The notes beneath the pieces were generated by a model. It was not told where the DNA came from. It was given only the letters and a program-made list of their open reading frames with translations, and did no database searches. The position numbers and the translations under genes were made by a program. Below are positions 7,925 to 14,395 of a stretch of 53,566 nt of DNA, in pieces; within the stretch, counting starts at the first letter, position 1; each line of letters begins with the position of its first letter. Source of the stretch: a virus; the IMG/VR virus record IMGVR_UViG_3300025133_000143, positions 1 through 53,566 of that record. One strand, given 5' to 3'.

Positions 7925-7942
7925 TTCCACTCCACATACAGT

Positions 7943-7970
7943 TAAACCACGGTTTTAGAACCGTGGTTTA
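7943..7970 (-). terminator. Perfect hairpin, possible terminator or processing stem
   Basis: A 10-bp perfect stem (TAAACCACGG / CCGTGGTTTA) with an 8-nt loop lies between two minus-strand genes. The minus-strand transcript lacks a clear U-run after it; the plus-strand reading has a short T-run (ATTTTT). It may be a weak bidirectional terminator or an mRNA-stabilising stem. Confidence 0.5.
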
Positions 7971-7993
7971 GATTTTTAAAACATACGGAAATT

Positions 7994-8749
7994 CTATTTC
8001 CGGCGCTTAGTTTGACGCTTCCGACGACGGCTTTCCTTTACGAGGTTGGCCAAGCGCGTCTTGACACGGCGAGAAACTTCTTGCATAATATATTCGTCAT
8101 CTAGCACGCGGATATGCCCCTCATCGTAAGCCAATCGCTCGCCAGCGTGACCCGCATCTTTCCGACGGCCACCCTTCTTGGTGCCTTCATCATATGCCAG
8201 TCGTTCACCAGCGTGACCCGCGTCTTTGCGGCGGCCGCCTTTCTTGGTGCCTTCGTCTCGGCGTTCATCAAAGTCCATATCCTTTTCGAGGTCATCTAGG
8301 TGTTTCCGGTCTTCTTCTTCATTATCACGATAGTGATCTTCCTCTTCGTCTTCTTGGAGAATGCGATTAATTAATTCATCGAGAGTCTCATCTTCGATGG
8401 CGTCTTCTTCGTCGTCAATGAAGCCTTCTTCGTCGTCAATGGCGTCTTCTTCACCTTCGAGGCCACCGATTTCGTCTTCGATCTCATCCTCTTCGCCTTC
8501 GAGTTCGCCAAAGTCACCTTCGAGATCATCAATTTCTTCCCCGGCGTCTTCGCCACCTTCAACGTCGACGGCTACGTCAAGACCGAGTGTATCGGCCATG
8601 GCTTCGGCGCCAGCGGCGAGAGCATCAGCAAGTTCATCTTCACCGACTTCCACTTCGGTTAAAAATGTAGAGGTTGTGGCTGGTTTGATACCGGCAAGTC
8701 CCCCAAACCGGCGAATGGTTGCTTCATTCAGTAAAGTTTTCTTACTCAT
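7994..8749 (-). CDS. Probable internal head protein with capsid-targeting leader
   Basis: A 251-residue protein in four parts: a basic N-terminal leader (1-32) ending in TFLTE; a highly acidic region (33-160) of Glu/Asp repeats such as GLEGEEDAIDDEE; two identical 22-residue basic repeats (165-186 and 187-208, starting DEGTKKGGRRK); and a very basic C-terminal tail (RRRKRQTKRRK). T4 internal proteins carry a short leader cut by the gp21 protease after L-x-E; FLTE-VE at 29-34 matches that rule and resembles the cut site of T4 gp23. The gene lies among accessory genes but is preceded by the late-type ACTATTTA motif. I infer a prohead core or injected DNA-binding protein. It could instead be a scaffold relative. 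Confidence 0.6.
   Translation of the reverse strand: MSKKTLLNEATIRRFGGLAGIKPATTSTFLTEVEVGEDELADALAAGAEAMADTLGLDVAVDVEGGEDAGEEIDDLEGDFGELEGEEDEIEDEIGGLEGEEDAIDDEEGFIDDEEDAIEDETLDELINRILQEDEEEDHYRDNEEEDRKHLDDLEKDMDFDERRDEGTKKGGRRKDAGHAGERLAYDEGTKKGGRRKDAGHAGERLAYDEGHIRVLDDEYIMQEVSRRVKTRLANLVKESRRRKRQTKRRK
8126..8257 (-). repeat. Two tandem 66-bp coding repeats, identical protein
   Basis: Units 8192-8257 and 8126-8191 each encode the same 22 residues. The DNA differs at 11 of 22 codons, one base each, and every difference is synonymous. This means an old duplication held fixed at the protein level, not recent slippage. Confidence 0.95.
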
Positions 8750-8796
8750 GTTAGGTTTCTCCTTAAATTCGACTCATGAATTGCAAATTTCAGTAA

Positions 8797-8804
8797 TAAA
8801 TAGT
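8797..8804 (-). promoter_or_regulatory. Late-type promoter motif before internal head protein
   Basis: The coding strand reads AAATACTATTTATTACTG in the 83-nt gap upstream of the gene starting at 8749. It matches the motif found before sheath, tube, neck and scaffold genes. It lies 47 nt before the ATG, which has AAGGAG upstream. Confidence 0.55.
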
Positions 8805-8832
8805 ATTTGATTTGGTGAAAAACCCATTTCTT

Positions 8833-9162
8833 TTATAAGTCTGGGTGCTCTTTTTCAAGGAGATCGAAAATATTTTCCACCTCCTCTTCATTAAGAGAAA
8901 ACTTTCTCTTAACAGTGTTCCCCTTCTTTTGTAGATCCTTCACAATCTTTGCTTGTGCTTTGCTTTGTGCACCAGAAGAAATCTTGAGGCGCTCTATAAA
9001 ATCTACCACAGCATAGTCTTGTTCTATATATCCTTTAATTAGTCCCCTAAAAAATTTCGACATCGTTAAACCATCGTGCTTGAGCCGAATAATTAAATCG
9101 GCATGATTTTTATCTTTATCTACAAAGGCTATCTTTTTTTCTTGATTCCCATAGTCGGCCAT
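8833..9162 (-). CDS. Small protein with possible ribbon-helix-helix segment
   Basis: A 109-residue protein. Residues ~18-48 (ADLIIRLKHDGLTMSKFF and the next helix) have the strand-helix-helix rhythm of ribbon-helix-helix DNA-binding domains; the remainder is a Lys-rich helical region. Similar proteins occur in marine myophages from memory. The ATG at 9162 overlaps the stop of the IMP dehydrogenase gene (TGATG), so I preferred it to the GTG one codon earlier. A repressor or DNA-packaging role is possible but unproven. Confidence 0.6.
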   Translation of the reverse strand: MADYGNQEKKIAFVDKDKNHADLIIRLKHDGLTMSKFFRGLIKGYIEQDYAVVDFIERLKISSGAQSKAQAKIVKDLQKKGNTVKRKFSLNEEEVENIFDLLEKEHPDL

Positions 9163-10202
9163 CACTTCTTCTCCAGAATATGGGTGCGCGATTCAGCTTG
9201 CCCAGCATTAGTTTGCTTAACAAAAGACGCTGCGGCCTGGAATTCTAAAATAGAGCGGCATCCCGAATAGGAAAGGCCGCTTCGAATGCCTCGTTTAAGC
9301 TCCTGGAGGATTGGATACACCGAACCTTTGTAGGGAATGAAAGTAGAAATACCCTCATTGGAACCTACCTTCCCTCGCCATTCTGTCTGTGCTTCTTGGC
9401 TTGCCATCCCTCGATAACTCTTAACTTGTTCTCCGTGGATATTAGTATAAAGCTCCCCCGGAGATTGATCAGTCCCTGCCAACATAGAACCCAGCATCAC
9501 GAAGTCTGCTCCGGCAGCAATAGCTTTTACAATATCGCCACTAGTTCTTAACCCGCCGTCTGCAATAATTTTTACATCTCGATCAATGTCCGCCTTAAAA
9601 CATTCTAATACTGAATGGAAGGTGGGGACGCCATGGCCCGTCTGAATTCGCGTCGAACAAATAGAGCCGCCGCCAATTCCTACTTTAATAGAATCTGCGC
9701 CCCAGTTAGCCAGGTCCTCGAAAGCGGAGCGCATGGCTACGTTCCCAGCCATAAGATGAACTTCGTCTCCAAATAGAGCTTTGAGCTTTAAAAGAGCATC
9801 GCGCATCAATACATGATGACCATGAGCAACGTCTAAACATAAAATTTTAGCACCTGCGGCGTGGAGTTCTTGTGCTCGTTCATAAAAATCATTTGTGATT
9901 CCAATGGCTGCAGCGGGACGCATGTGATGAGTGGAGGGGAAATAGTGTAAAACATCTTTTACAATCTCCGCCTGTTCCTCGATAGAATTATAACGATGAA
10001 TTACCCCGAGTCCGCCCGCTTCGCTCATAGCCACACACATAGATGCTTCGGTAACAGTATCCATGGGGGCTGAAATAACAGGGAAGTCGAAAGATAGATC
10101 ACCCAACAAACTTTGCAGACTCACTTCGGAGCGCGACTTAATGTCACTGCGGCGGGGAACCAAGAGCACATCGTCATAAGATAAAACTTCTTCGATTTTC
10201 AT
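9162..10202 (-). CDS. IMP dehydrogenase-type protein lacking CBS domains
   Basis: A 346-residue TIM-barrel enzyme of the IMP dehydrogenase/GMP reductase family. It shows SYDDVLLVP, the SAPMDTVTE strand, GIGGGSICSTR with the catalytic Cys, the IADGGLRTSGD phosphate site, and IPYKGSVYPIL with GIRSGLSYSG. The TRIxTGxGVP and PYKG forms favour IMP dehydrogenase (IMP to XMP with NAD+) over GMP reductase. The regulatory CBS pair normally inserted in the barrel is absent. The frame can be read 11 codons further upstream, but the ATG at 10202 overlaps the dUTPase stop (ATGA) and is followed by the conserved start. It probably raises guanine nucleotide supply during infection (inference). Confidence 0.9.
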   Translation of the reverse strand: MKIEEVLSYDDVLLVPRRSDIKSRSEVSLQSLLGDLSFDFPVISAPMDTVTEASMCVAMSEAGGLGVIHRYNSIEEQAEIVKDVLHYFPSTHHMRPAAAIGITNDFYERAQELHAAGAKILCLDVAHGHHVLMRDALLKLKALFGDEVHLMAGNVAMRSAFEDLANWGADSIKVGIGGGSICSTRIQTGHGVPTFHSVLECFKADIDRDVKIIADGGLRTSGDIVKAIAAGADFVMLGSMLAGTDQSPGELYTNIHGEQVKSYRGMASQEAQTEWRGKVGSNEGISTFIPYKGSVYPILQELKRGIRSGLSYSGCRSILEFQAAASFVKQTNAGQAESRTHILEKK

Positions 10203-10738
10203 TTGTGTGGGCCTAAAGTATCCCCCAACTCCCATGCCGAGGGCATGCTGAATGGATCGATAGATTTAACACTTGTAACATCACTGGAGCCCAGGGACCG
10301 GTCCGCCCGGTCGCTCATGCTGATGGGATACCACTTATAAAGATTATCTTCCCTCGTTTCGAGGGCTCGAAAATGTACTACCGGCACCATTACAATTTGG
10401 GCAATTTTCATACCCTTCTCAATAAATTGGGACTGGCTTCCCACGTTATGAAGATTTACAAAAACTTCGCCATCATAACCAGCGTCGATAACACAAGCGC
10501 CAACCAACAAATTTCTTTTCGCAGCATTGCCGCTCCTATTTTTTACTTCTAACATATACCCGTGGGGAACACCAAACTTCAATCCAGTTTCAAAAAGTTT
10601 ACTTTCGCCCGGTTCGAGATACACTCCTGTAAGTGATGCGTCTTCGGGGTTATAATAAACATCCAACCCAGCGTCCGACGGATTCACGCGGCTGGGAGGG
10701 ATTGCATCTTCTCGGGTTCGGTAATATTCTAACATCAT
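10199..10738 (-). CDS. dut: dUTPase (trimeric dUTP diphosphatase)
   Basis: A 179-residue protein that hydrolyses dUTP to dUMP, giving ThyX its substrate and keeping uracil out of DNA. Motif 1 is SDAGLDVYY, motif 2 is KNRSG, motif 3 is GACVIDAGYDGEVFV with the catalytic Asp, and motif 4 is KGMKIAQIVMVPV. Motif 5, normally RGxGGFGS, is weak (RSLGSSDV) and is followed by about 25 extra residues. The ATG pair at 10738/10735 has GGAG 8 nt upstream; the frame is open 40 codons further back, but that stretch overlaps the methyltransferase and has no dUTPase-like sequence. Confidence 0.9.
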   Translation of the reverse strand: MMLEYYRTREDAIPPSRVNPSDAGLDVYYNPEDASLTGVYLEPGESKLFETGLKFGVPHGYMLEVKNRSGNAAKRNLLVGACVIDAGYDGEVFVNLHNVGSQSQFIEKGMKIAQIVMVPVVHFRALETREDNLYKWYPISMSDRADRSLGSSDVTSVKSIDPFSMPSAWELGDTLGPHK

Positions 10739-10739
10739 T

Positions 10740-12242
10740 TTAATTTCTCCTTTGATGACTGCAAGCAAGATGCTGCGGTCCTTTTTTGTTAAACGATTGA
10801 GGAAGCGTGACGCAGGGGCTAGACCACTCGGACGGTTGCGAACCCAAGCCGTCGGCACATTTAATGTTGCGATTTACTATGCCATGTAACATAGAGATGT
10901 CTACCGCCCATGGGCTCGCTAAATCTAAAATTCTTCTTTTACATTCAGCTACGTTATCCTCCATGATATCAATGCCATACACTGTGGAGAGGGCGTCGAT
11001 GGGCGCAATTCCATGGGCGACTCGCTTCTTAATTATTTCGATAATAAAATTACCATTTCCACAGGCGGGATCAATAAAAGTTTTATCCTTATCGCTCCAG
11101 TGGCGGGGAGCCACGCAGTCCAGCATCTCCCGGACTAACTCCACGGGCGTGAAGACCTCTCCCAATTTTTTAACTCGTTGAGAGGTTCTAATTTCAGATT
11201 TAGGAGTTTCTTTTTTCTTTGCTTTCCTTGGAGAATAATTTTCCAAGTATTCTACCTCTTGCGCCGTCAAAGAGAACAAAGCGTAGTAATCAGTGTCGGA
11301 CATGTCCACCGTTAAATCAATGTGAGGGATCGATGAAAATACTATTTCATTTCCAAAACCCGACCACTTCGCAGTTTTAAAAATATAAGACATCAGCTTG
11401 CTTTTTAAAAAAGCTTCGAGTCTCTTTCCTTCGACTTCATTATTTACTAAAATATAATATCCCATATCGGTACATCCGTAGCGTCCGTCATCATAAAAAG
11501 GCTTCGTGTACCCGCTTCTTGACCACATGACTTTCTTTTTGTCTGCAAAACTCTGTTTAATCGATGAAAACCAAATCTTATTGTTAGTATGAAAAACTGG
11601 ATATATATGATCGGGCGACGGTCGCTCGCTAAGAGTTATGTCACAATTGTGTAGGCGCTCCCTCCATAATAGAAGACTCTTCTCGCGGCGTTGGCGAACT
11701 TTCTCAGAAACAGACTCCTCTAATTGTTTCTCGATAGAGGTTATCTTTTTAAGGGTAAGTTTTCTTTTGTGTCTTATAACATTGTGACAAGTAACATAAT
11801 CGTAGTTTAAAGATACTTTGCGAGGCGGCTGGAACATAACCTTCTGGTGAATAGAAATGGATTCTCCGCAGAAGTCGTTGGGAAAATATTTTATGCTCGT
11901 GCCCACATCTAGAGCGAACTGATTCTCAGAATTTTTAATCACCGTAGTTATATTATTATTACTCTTTTTAATATGATAAAAGCTAAACGTCGAACCAATC
12001 CCGGGGAAGTGGTTTTCGATATCTAAAGATAGTTGTAACACATCGTTTTCTTTAAAAAGGTTAAGAACCTTATTGCTGGGAGATCCCCACGAACTAGGAG
12101 AAATCCAGATCAATTCTCCCTCCTCAGTCAAGAAATCCGAGAACCACTTGGTAGTAAACTCAATCCATAATTTATGTTGGGTCTTCTTTCTATTTTCAGT
12201 GTCTTGGAAGGGGGGATTCCCAAAAATAAAATCAAAAATCAT
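10740..12242 (-). CDS. Adenine-specific DNA methyltransferase, domain-permuted
   Basis: A 500-residue SAM-dependent N6-adenine methyltransferase with its halves in unusual order. The catalytic motif NPPF is at residues 9-12, at the very start. About 340 residues follow that probably hold the target-recognition domain. Only then come motif X (GEVFTPVELV, ~361-370), the SAM-binding motif I (DPACGNGNF, 391-399), the acidic motif II (YGIDI) and a CADG motif III end (462-465). In gamma-class enzymes these come first. Both halves are intact and in one frame, so I read a circular permutation rather than a broken gene. The start ATG overlaps the stop of the nuclease-like gene (ATGA), forming a coupled pair. 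Likely role: modifying phage DNA. Confidence 0.85.
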   Translation of the reverse strand: MIFDFIFGNPPFQDTENRKKTQHKLWIEFTTKWFSDFLTEEGELIWISPSSWGSPSNKVLNLFKENDVLQLSLDIENHFPGIGSTFSFYHIKKSNNNITTVIKNSENQFALDVGTSIKYFPNDFCGESISIHQKVMFQPPRKVSLNYDYVTCHNVIRHKRKLTLKKITSIEKQLEESVSEKVRQRREKSLLLWRERLHNCDITLSERPSPDHIYPVFHTNNKIWFSSIKQSFADKKKVMWSRSGYTKPFYDDGRYGCTDMGYYILVNNEVEGKRLEAFLKSKLMSYIFKTAKWSGFGNEIVFSSIPHIDLTVDMSDTDYYALFSLTAQEVEYLENYSPRKAKKKETPKSEIRTSQRVKKLGEVFTPVELVREMLDCVAPRHWSDKDKTFIDPACGNGNFIIEIIKKRVAHGIAPIDALSTVYGIDIMEDNVAECKRRILDLASPWAVDISMLHGIVNRNIKCADGLGSQPSEWSSPCVTLPQSFNKKGPQHLACSHQRRN

Positions 12243-13384
12243 CCGGCCTCCGCAACTGCGTTGAGCGCTGCGCCTAACTTAAAATAAGTGTTGATGGAAG
12301 TCGCTAGCTCTTTAGATTTTTTGGGCCGTCTGTCGCCCCAAAAGAGATTTTTATTTTCTTTCGCATGGTACTGAGTACCAGAATATTTATTATTGCTGGG
12401 CCGGTGCCATGCGCCATTGGCTTGTAACGTAAAGGGCATTTCAATACTTACTACCTTTCCCTCATCATCAACGAAACAAAATTTAAGACTTTGCCCCATA
12501 GCTTTATAAGTAACCCGACAGTTTTCGGAATTAATACGGCGGAGGATTTCGGCATATCTATCATCTAGAAACGAACATAAATATTTTCCCTTCGGGCCAA
12601 TCAAGAGAAGTTCTTCTTGATAATCGAGGCCGGCCATCTTCATGATACGCTGACGAATTTGGGGCTCGGGGAGTTTTTCCAACGCTGCTTGCATACGCAC
12701 AGCAGCGGCATGCCCACGAGTCGTGCAATCTTTTTTCCACTCGTCCTTAATATTATTCCAATTGGAGGCTTCAGGGCCGTAGGCATACTTCGCTCTTATT
12801 TGATTGTTTTGCTCGGCGAGCCACTCATAATCCGCGAGCAGATTGCCATACCCCATCTGCTCCAACAAAAAATTTCTCCTCTCATGGTGTCTGGAACTGA
12901 ACTTTATATCTGTCCCTGGCTCATAATATGTTCCGACGCCAGCTGATTTAAACATGCATCCCGTTAGGAAGGATAGCCACGTACCCGAACACAGCTGGAT
13001 TCGACTGTATCCTTTTTTATAGTTTTTGAGGGAAACCGAAACTTCATTTCCGTCGCTCATCTTAATAAGAAAATCCCCCTTCTTCTGTATGTTGCGATAC
13101 TGCGCCTCAACATCAATGAAGTCGAACGACTGATCAGGGTACTTCTTTAGAAGTGCTGAGAAAAAGTCGCAAAGGATTGCATCTACGTTTGTTTTGTAGG
13201 GGCTTTTTTTAAATTGATCCACTATATCGCGCTTTTCGCAATATTGCTCGAAGTGAAGCTTCTTTTCCTCAACGTCCAAAGAAATGGCGCGCCCCTGTTG
13301 GACCGCCATTAATTGGAGCAAGTAGACTACATAAGCTTCAGCAGCATCTTGGATATAATGTTCTCTTGCGTTCCCGGCTCCCAT
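12239..13384 (-). CDS. Probable restriction endonuclease partner of the methyltransferase
   Basis: A 381-residue protein with a nuclease-like core: Asp104 in KKGDFLIKM, a DGN turn, then Ser118 and Lys120 in VSVSLKNY. This D...SxK form is a known variant of the PD-(D/E)xK site, as in Cfr10I-type enzymes, where the second acid lies elsewhere. A preceding helix (~45-100) carries several acids. It sits directly before a DNA methyltransferase and overlaps it by 4 nt (ATGA), the usual layout of a type II restriction-modification pair. No ATPase domain is present, arguing against types I and III. The assignment rests on context and one motif. Confidence 0.65.
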   Translation of the reverse strand: MGAGNAREHYIQDAAEAYVVYLLQLMAVQQGRAISLDVEEKKLHFEQYCEKRDIVDQFKKSPYKTNVDAILCDFFSALLKKYPDQSFDFIDVEAQYRNIQKKGDFLIKMSDGNEVSVSLKNYKKGYSRIQLCSGTWLSFLTGCMFKSAGVGTYYEPGTDIKFSSRHHERRNFLLEQMGYGNLLADYEWLAEQNNQIRAKYAYGPEASNWNNIKDEWKKDCTTRGHAAAVRMQAALEKLPEPQIRQRIMKMAGLDYQEELLLIGPKGKYLCSFLDDRYAEILRRINSENCRVTYKAMGQSLKFCFVDDEGKVVSIEMPFTLQANGAWHRPSNNKYSGTQYHAKENKNLFWGDRRPKKSKELATSINTYFKLGAALNAVAEAG

Positions 13385-13385
13385 C

Positions 13386-13679
13386 TTATTGGCTCTTTCC
13401 AGCTACAGTTGTAAGAGTATCTAGAATTTTAGTAAATTCATCCATGTCAAAATTCTTTGTATTCATCATGCGATAAGCCTTTGTGGTCATAGAAATTTCA
13501 TCGCGGGTGAGCCACCCTTGGTCTTTGAAATCTTTACGCAATTCGCGCTTCTGCTCTTTGTACGGTTCCATAGCTTCTTCTAGGGCTCGGAATGAGCGGA
13601 TAAAATCCACCATCTTTTCTTGCCTATCATCAAGTTCGGGGGTTTGAGTTACGGGTTCTACTACGTGTAAGTTGGACAT
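13386..13679 (-). CDS. Helical hypothetical protein, first gene of R-M/dut operon
   Basis: A 97-residue protein, mostly helical: QEKMVDFIRSFRALEEAMEP, then KEQKRELRKDFKDQGWLTRDE. The spacing of acidic and basic helices loosely recalls GapR/DUF2312 nucleoid proteins, but the match is weak. It follows a strong promoter (13709-13737) and AAAGGAG, and its stop is 1 nt before the ATG of the nuclease-like gene. It might be a control protein for the restriction-modification pair, though I see no helix-turn-helix. Confidence 0.6.
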   Translation of the reverse strand: MSNLHVVEPVTQTPELDDRQEKMVDFIRSFRALEEAMEPYKEQKRELRKDFKDQGWLTRDEISMTTKAYRMMNTKNFDMDEFTKILDTLTTVAGKSQ

Positions 13680-13708
13680 TTAAGTCGCTCCTTTGTTTTT
13701 ACATCTAT

Positions 13709-13737
13709 AATATAACATATATTCTTCTCATCGTCAA
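13709..13737 (-). promoter_or_regulatory. Strong sigma70-type promoter of the R-M/dut/IMPDH operon
   Basis: TTGACG (13732-13737), a 17-nt spacer, and TATATT (13709-13714) preceded by ATGT. It lies in the 85-nt gap before the gene at 13679, the only non-coding gap for several kb on either side. Confidence 0.85.
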
Positions 13738-13764
13738 GAAAAAAAATGTTAAAAATAAGTTAGG

Positions 13765-13959
13765 CTAATCATCCGGCCATGCATTTTTAGCATAGGGACG
13801 ATGCCCATGGGCCTGATAAATTCGTAAGACAGATTTCATGGCGTCTCGGGCTGTTTCGGCGTGACGTAGTTGTTCCTGCGTATGCTGCAATCTTCGGCGC
13901 AAATCGTCAATTTCATCATCACGGTATTTACAACCACGGCATTTATCATCTTCATTCAT
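13765..13959 (-). CDS. Small coiled-coil protein with Cys pair
   Basis: A 64-residue protein: a CRGCKYRDDE start, then a heptad-like helix (about 15-50, DDLRRRLQHTQEQLRHAE), then a His/Pro-rich tail. It may be a zinc-stabilised small dimer. Its ribosome site is poor. It lies just upstream of the 13.7 kb promoter region and ends the previous transcription unit. It is plausible as a gene but not recognised. Confidence 0.45.
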   Translation of the reverse strand: MNEDDKCRGCKYRDDEIDDLRRRLQHTQEQLRHAETARDAMKSVLRIYQAHGHRPYAKNAWPDD

Positions 13960-14011
13960 TCATAAGTAACTATAAAGGGATTGACCAAAGACGCCAAAGA
14001 CTACACCATGT

Positions 14012-14200
14012 TTATTCTGGCTTGCTTTTTACGTCCAAAACAAACATGCCATTTGCTGAAGGAGCGCGGGAACATTCGTTTGCAAGAATCTTCTTTGCCA
14101 ATTCGGGCTTGTTGTGATAAAAATCAACATAATCCGCCAGTGCTTGGCGAATATCATTCCTGTCAAAATATATTCGTGTTTGTAAGTTTTTAAATTTCAC
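14012..14200 (-). CDS. Small hypothetical protein
   Basis: A 62-residue protein beginning MKFKNLQTRIYFDRND, with a helix DIRQALADYVDFYHNK. It overlaps the upstream FeoA-like gene by 11 nt. It is unrecognised, and its reality rests on the tight overlap and lack of any better frame. Confidence 0.45.
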   Translation of the reverse strand: MKFKNLQTRIYFDRNDIRQALADYVDFYHNKPELAKKILANECSRAPSANGMFVLDVKSKPE

Positions 14201-14393
14201 TTTTTTCCTCTTCTAATTTTAGTTGATTAAACATCTCTGTGCGCAGAAAGTAAAGTGCTCCTCTGCAACGCACTCTTATTAAATTTGTCCGCCATGGATC
14301 ACGAATGATTTCAATCGGAGTCCCTGGTATAAATCCCACTCTTGCCAATTCGTATGGCACACTCGACTCAAGTGCTATAATTTTTCTTTCCAC
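14190..14393 (-). CDS. FeoA-like SH3-fold small protein
   Basis: A 67-residue protein whose pattern matches the FeoA domain: a loop-helix YELARVGFIPGTPIEII, then IRVRCRGALYFLR and a helix ending FNQLKLEEE. In bacteria such domains pair with the ferrous-iron transporter FeoB or dimerise regulators; no FeoB is here. It starts with GTG right after the stop of the DNA polymerase gene, so it may be coupled to polymerase translation. It may simply use the SH3 fold for protein binding. Confidence 0.5.
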   Translation of the reverse strand: MERKIIALESSVPYELARVGFIPGTPIEIIRDPWRTNLIRVRCRGALYFLRTEMFNQLKLEEEKSEI

Positions 14394-14395
14394 CT

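Noticed and set aside
8361-8810. Plus-strand open frame of 149 codons, almost all Ser, Pro and Ala
   Set aside because: It is the antisense of the Glu/Asp-rich head protein gene; such composition arises automatically opposite GAA/GAG/GAT codons.
9162-10202. Calling the enzyme GMP reductase because CBS domains are missing
   Set aside because: The TRIxTGxGVP and PYKG forms are closer to IMP dehydrogenase; the family call is safe, the substrate less so.
10739-10858. Upstream extension of the dUTPase frame by 40 codons
   Set aside because: It overlaps the methyltransferase 3' end and has no dUTPase-like sequence; the ATG at 10738 has a good ribosome site.
10740-12242. Reading the methyltransferase as a frameshifted or truncated pseudogene
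   Set aside because: Motif IV and motifs X, I, II and III are all intact in one frame; only their order is unusual.
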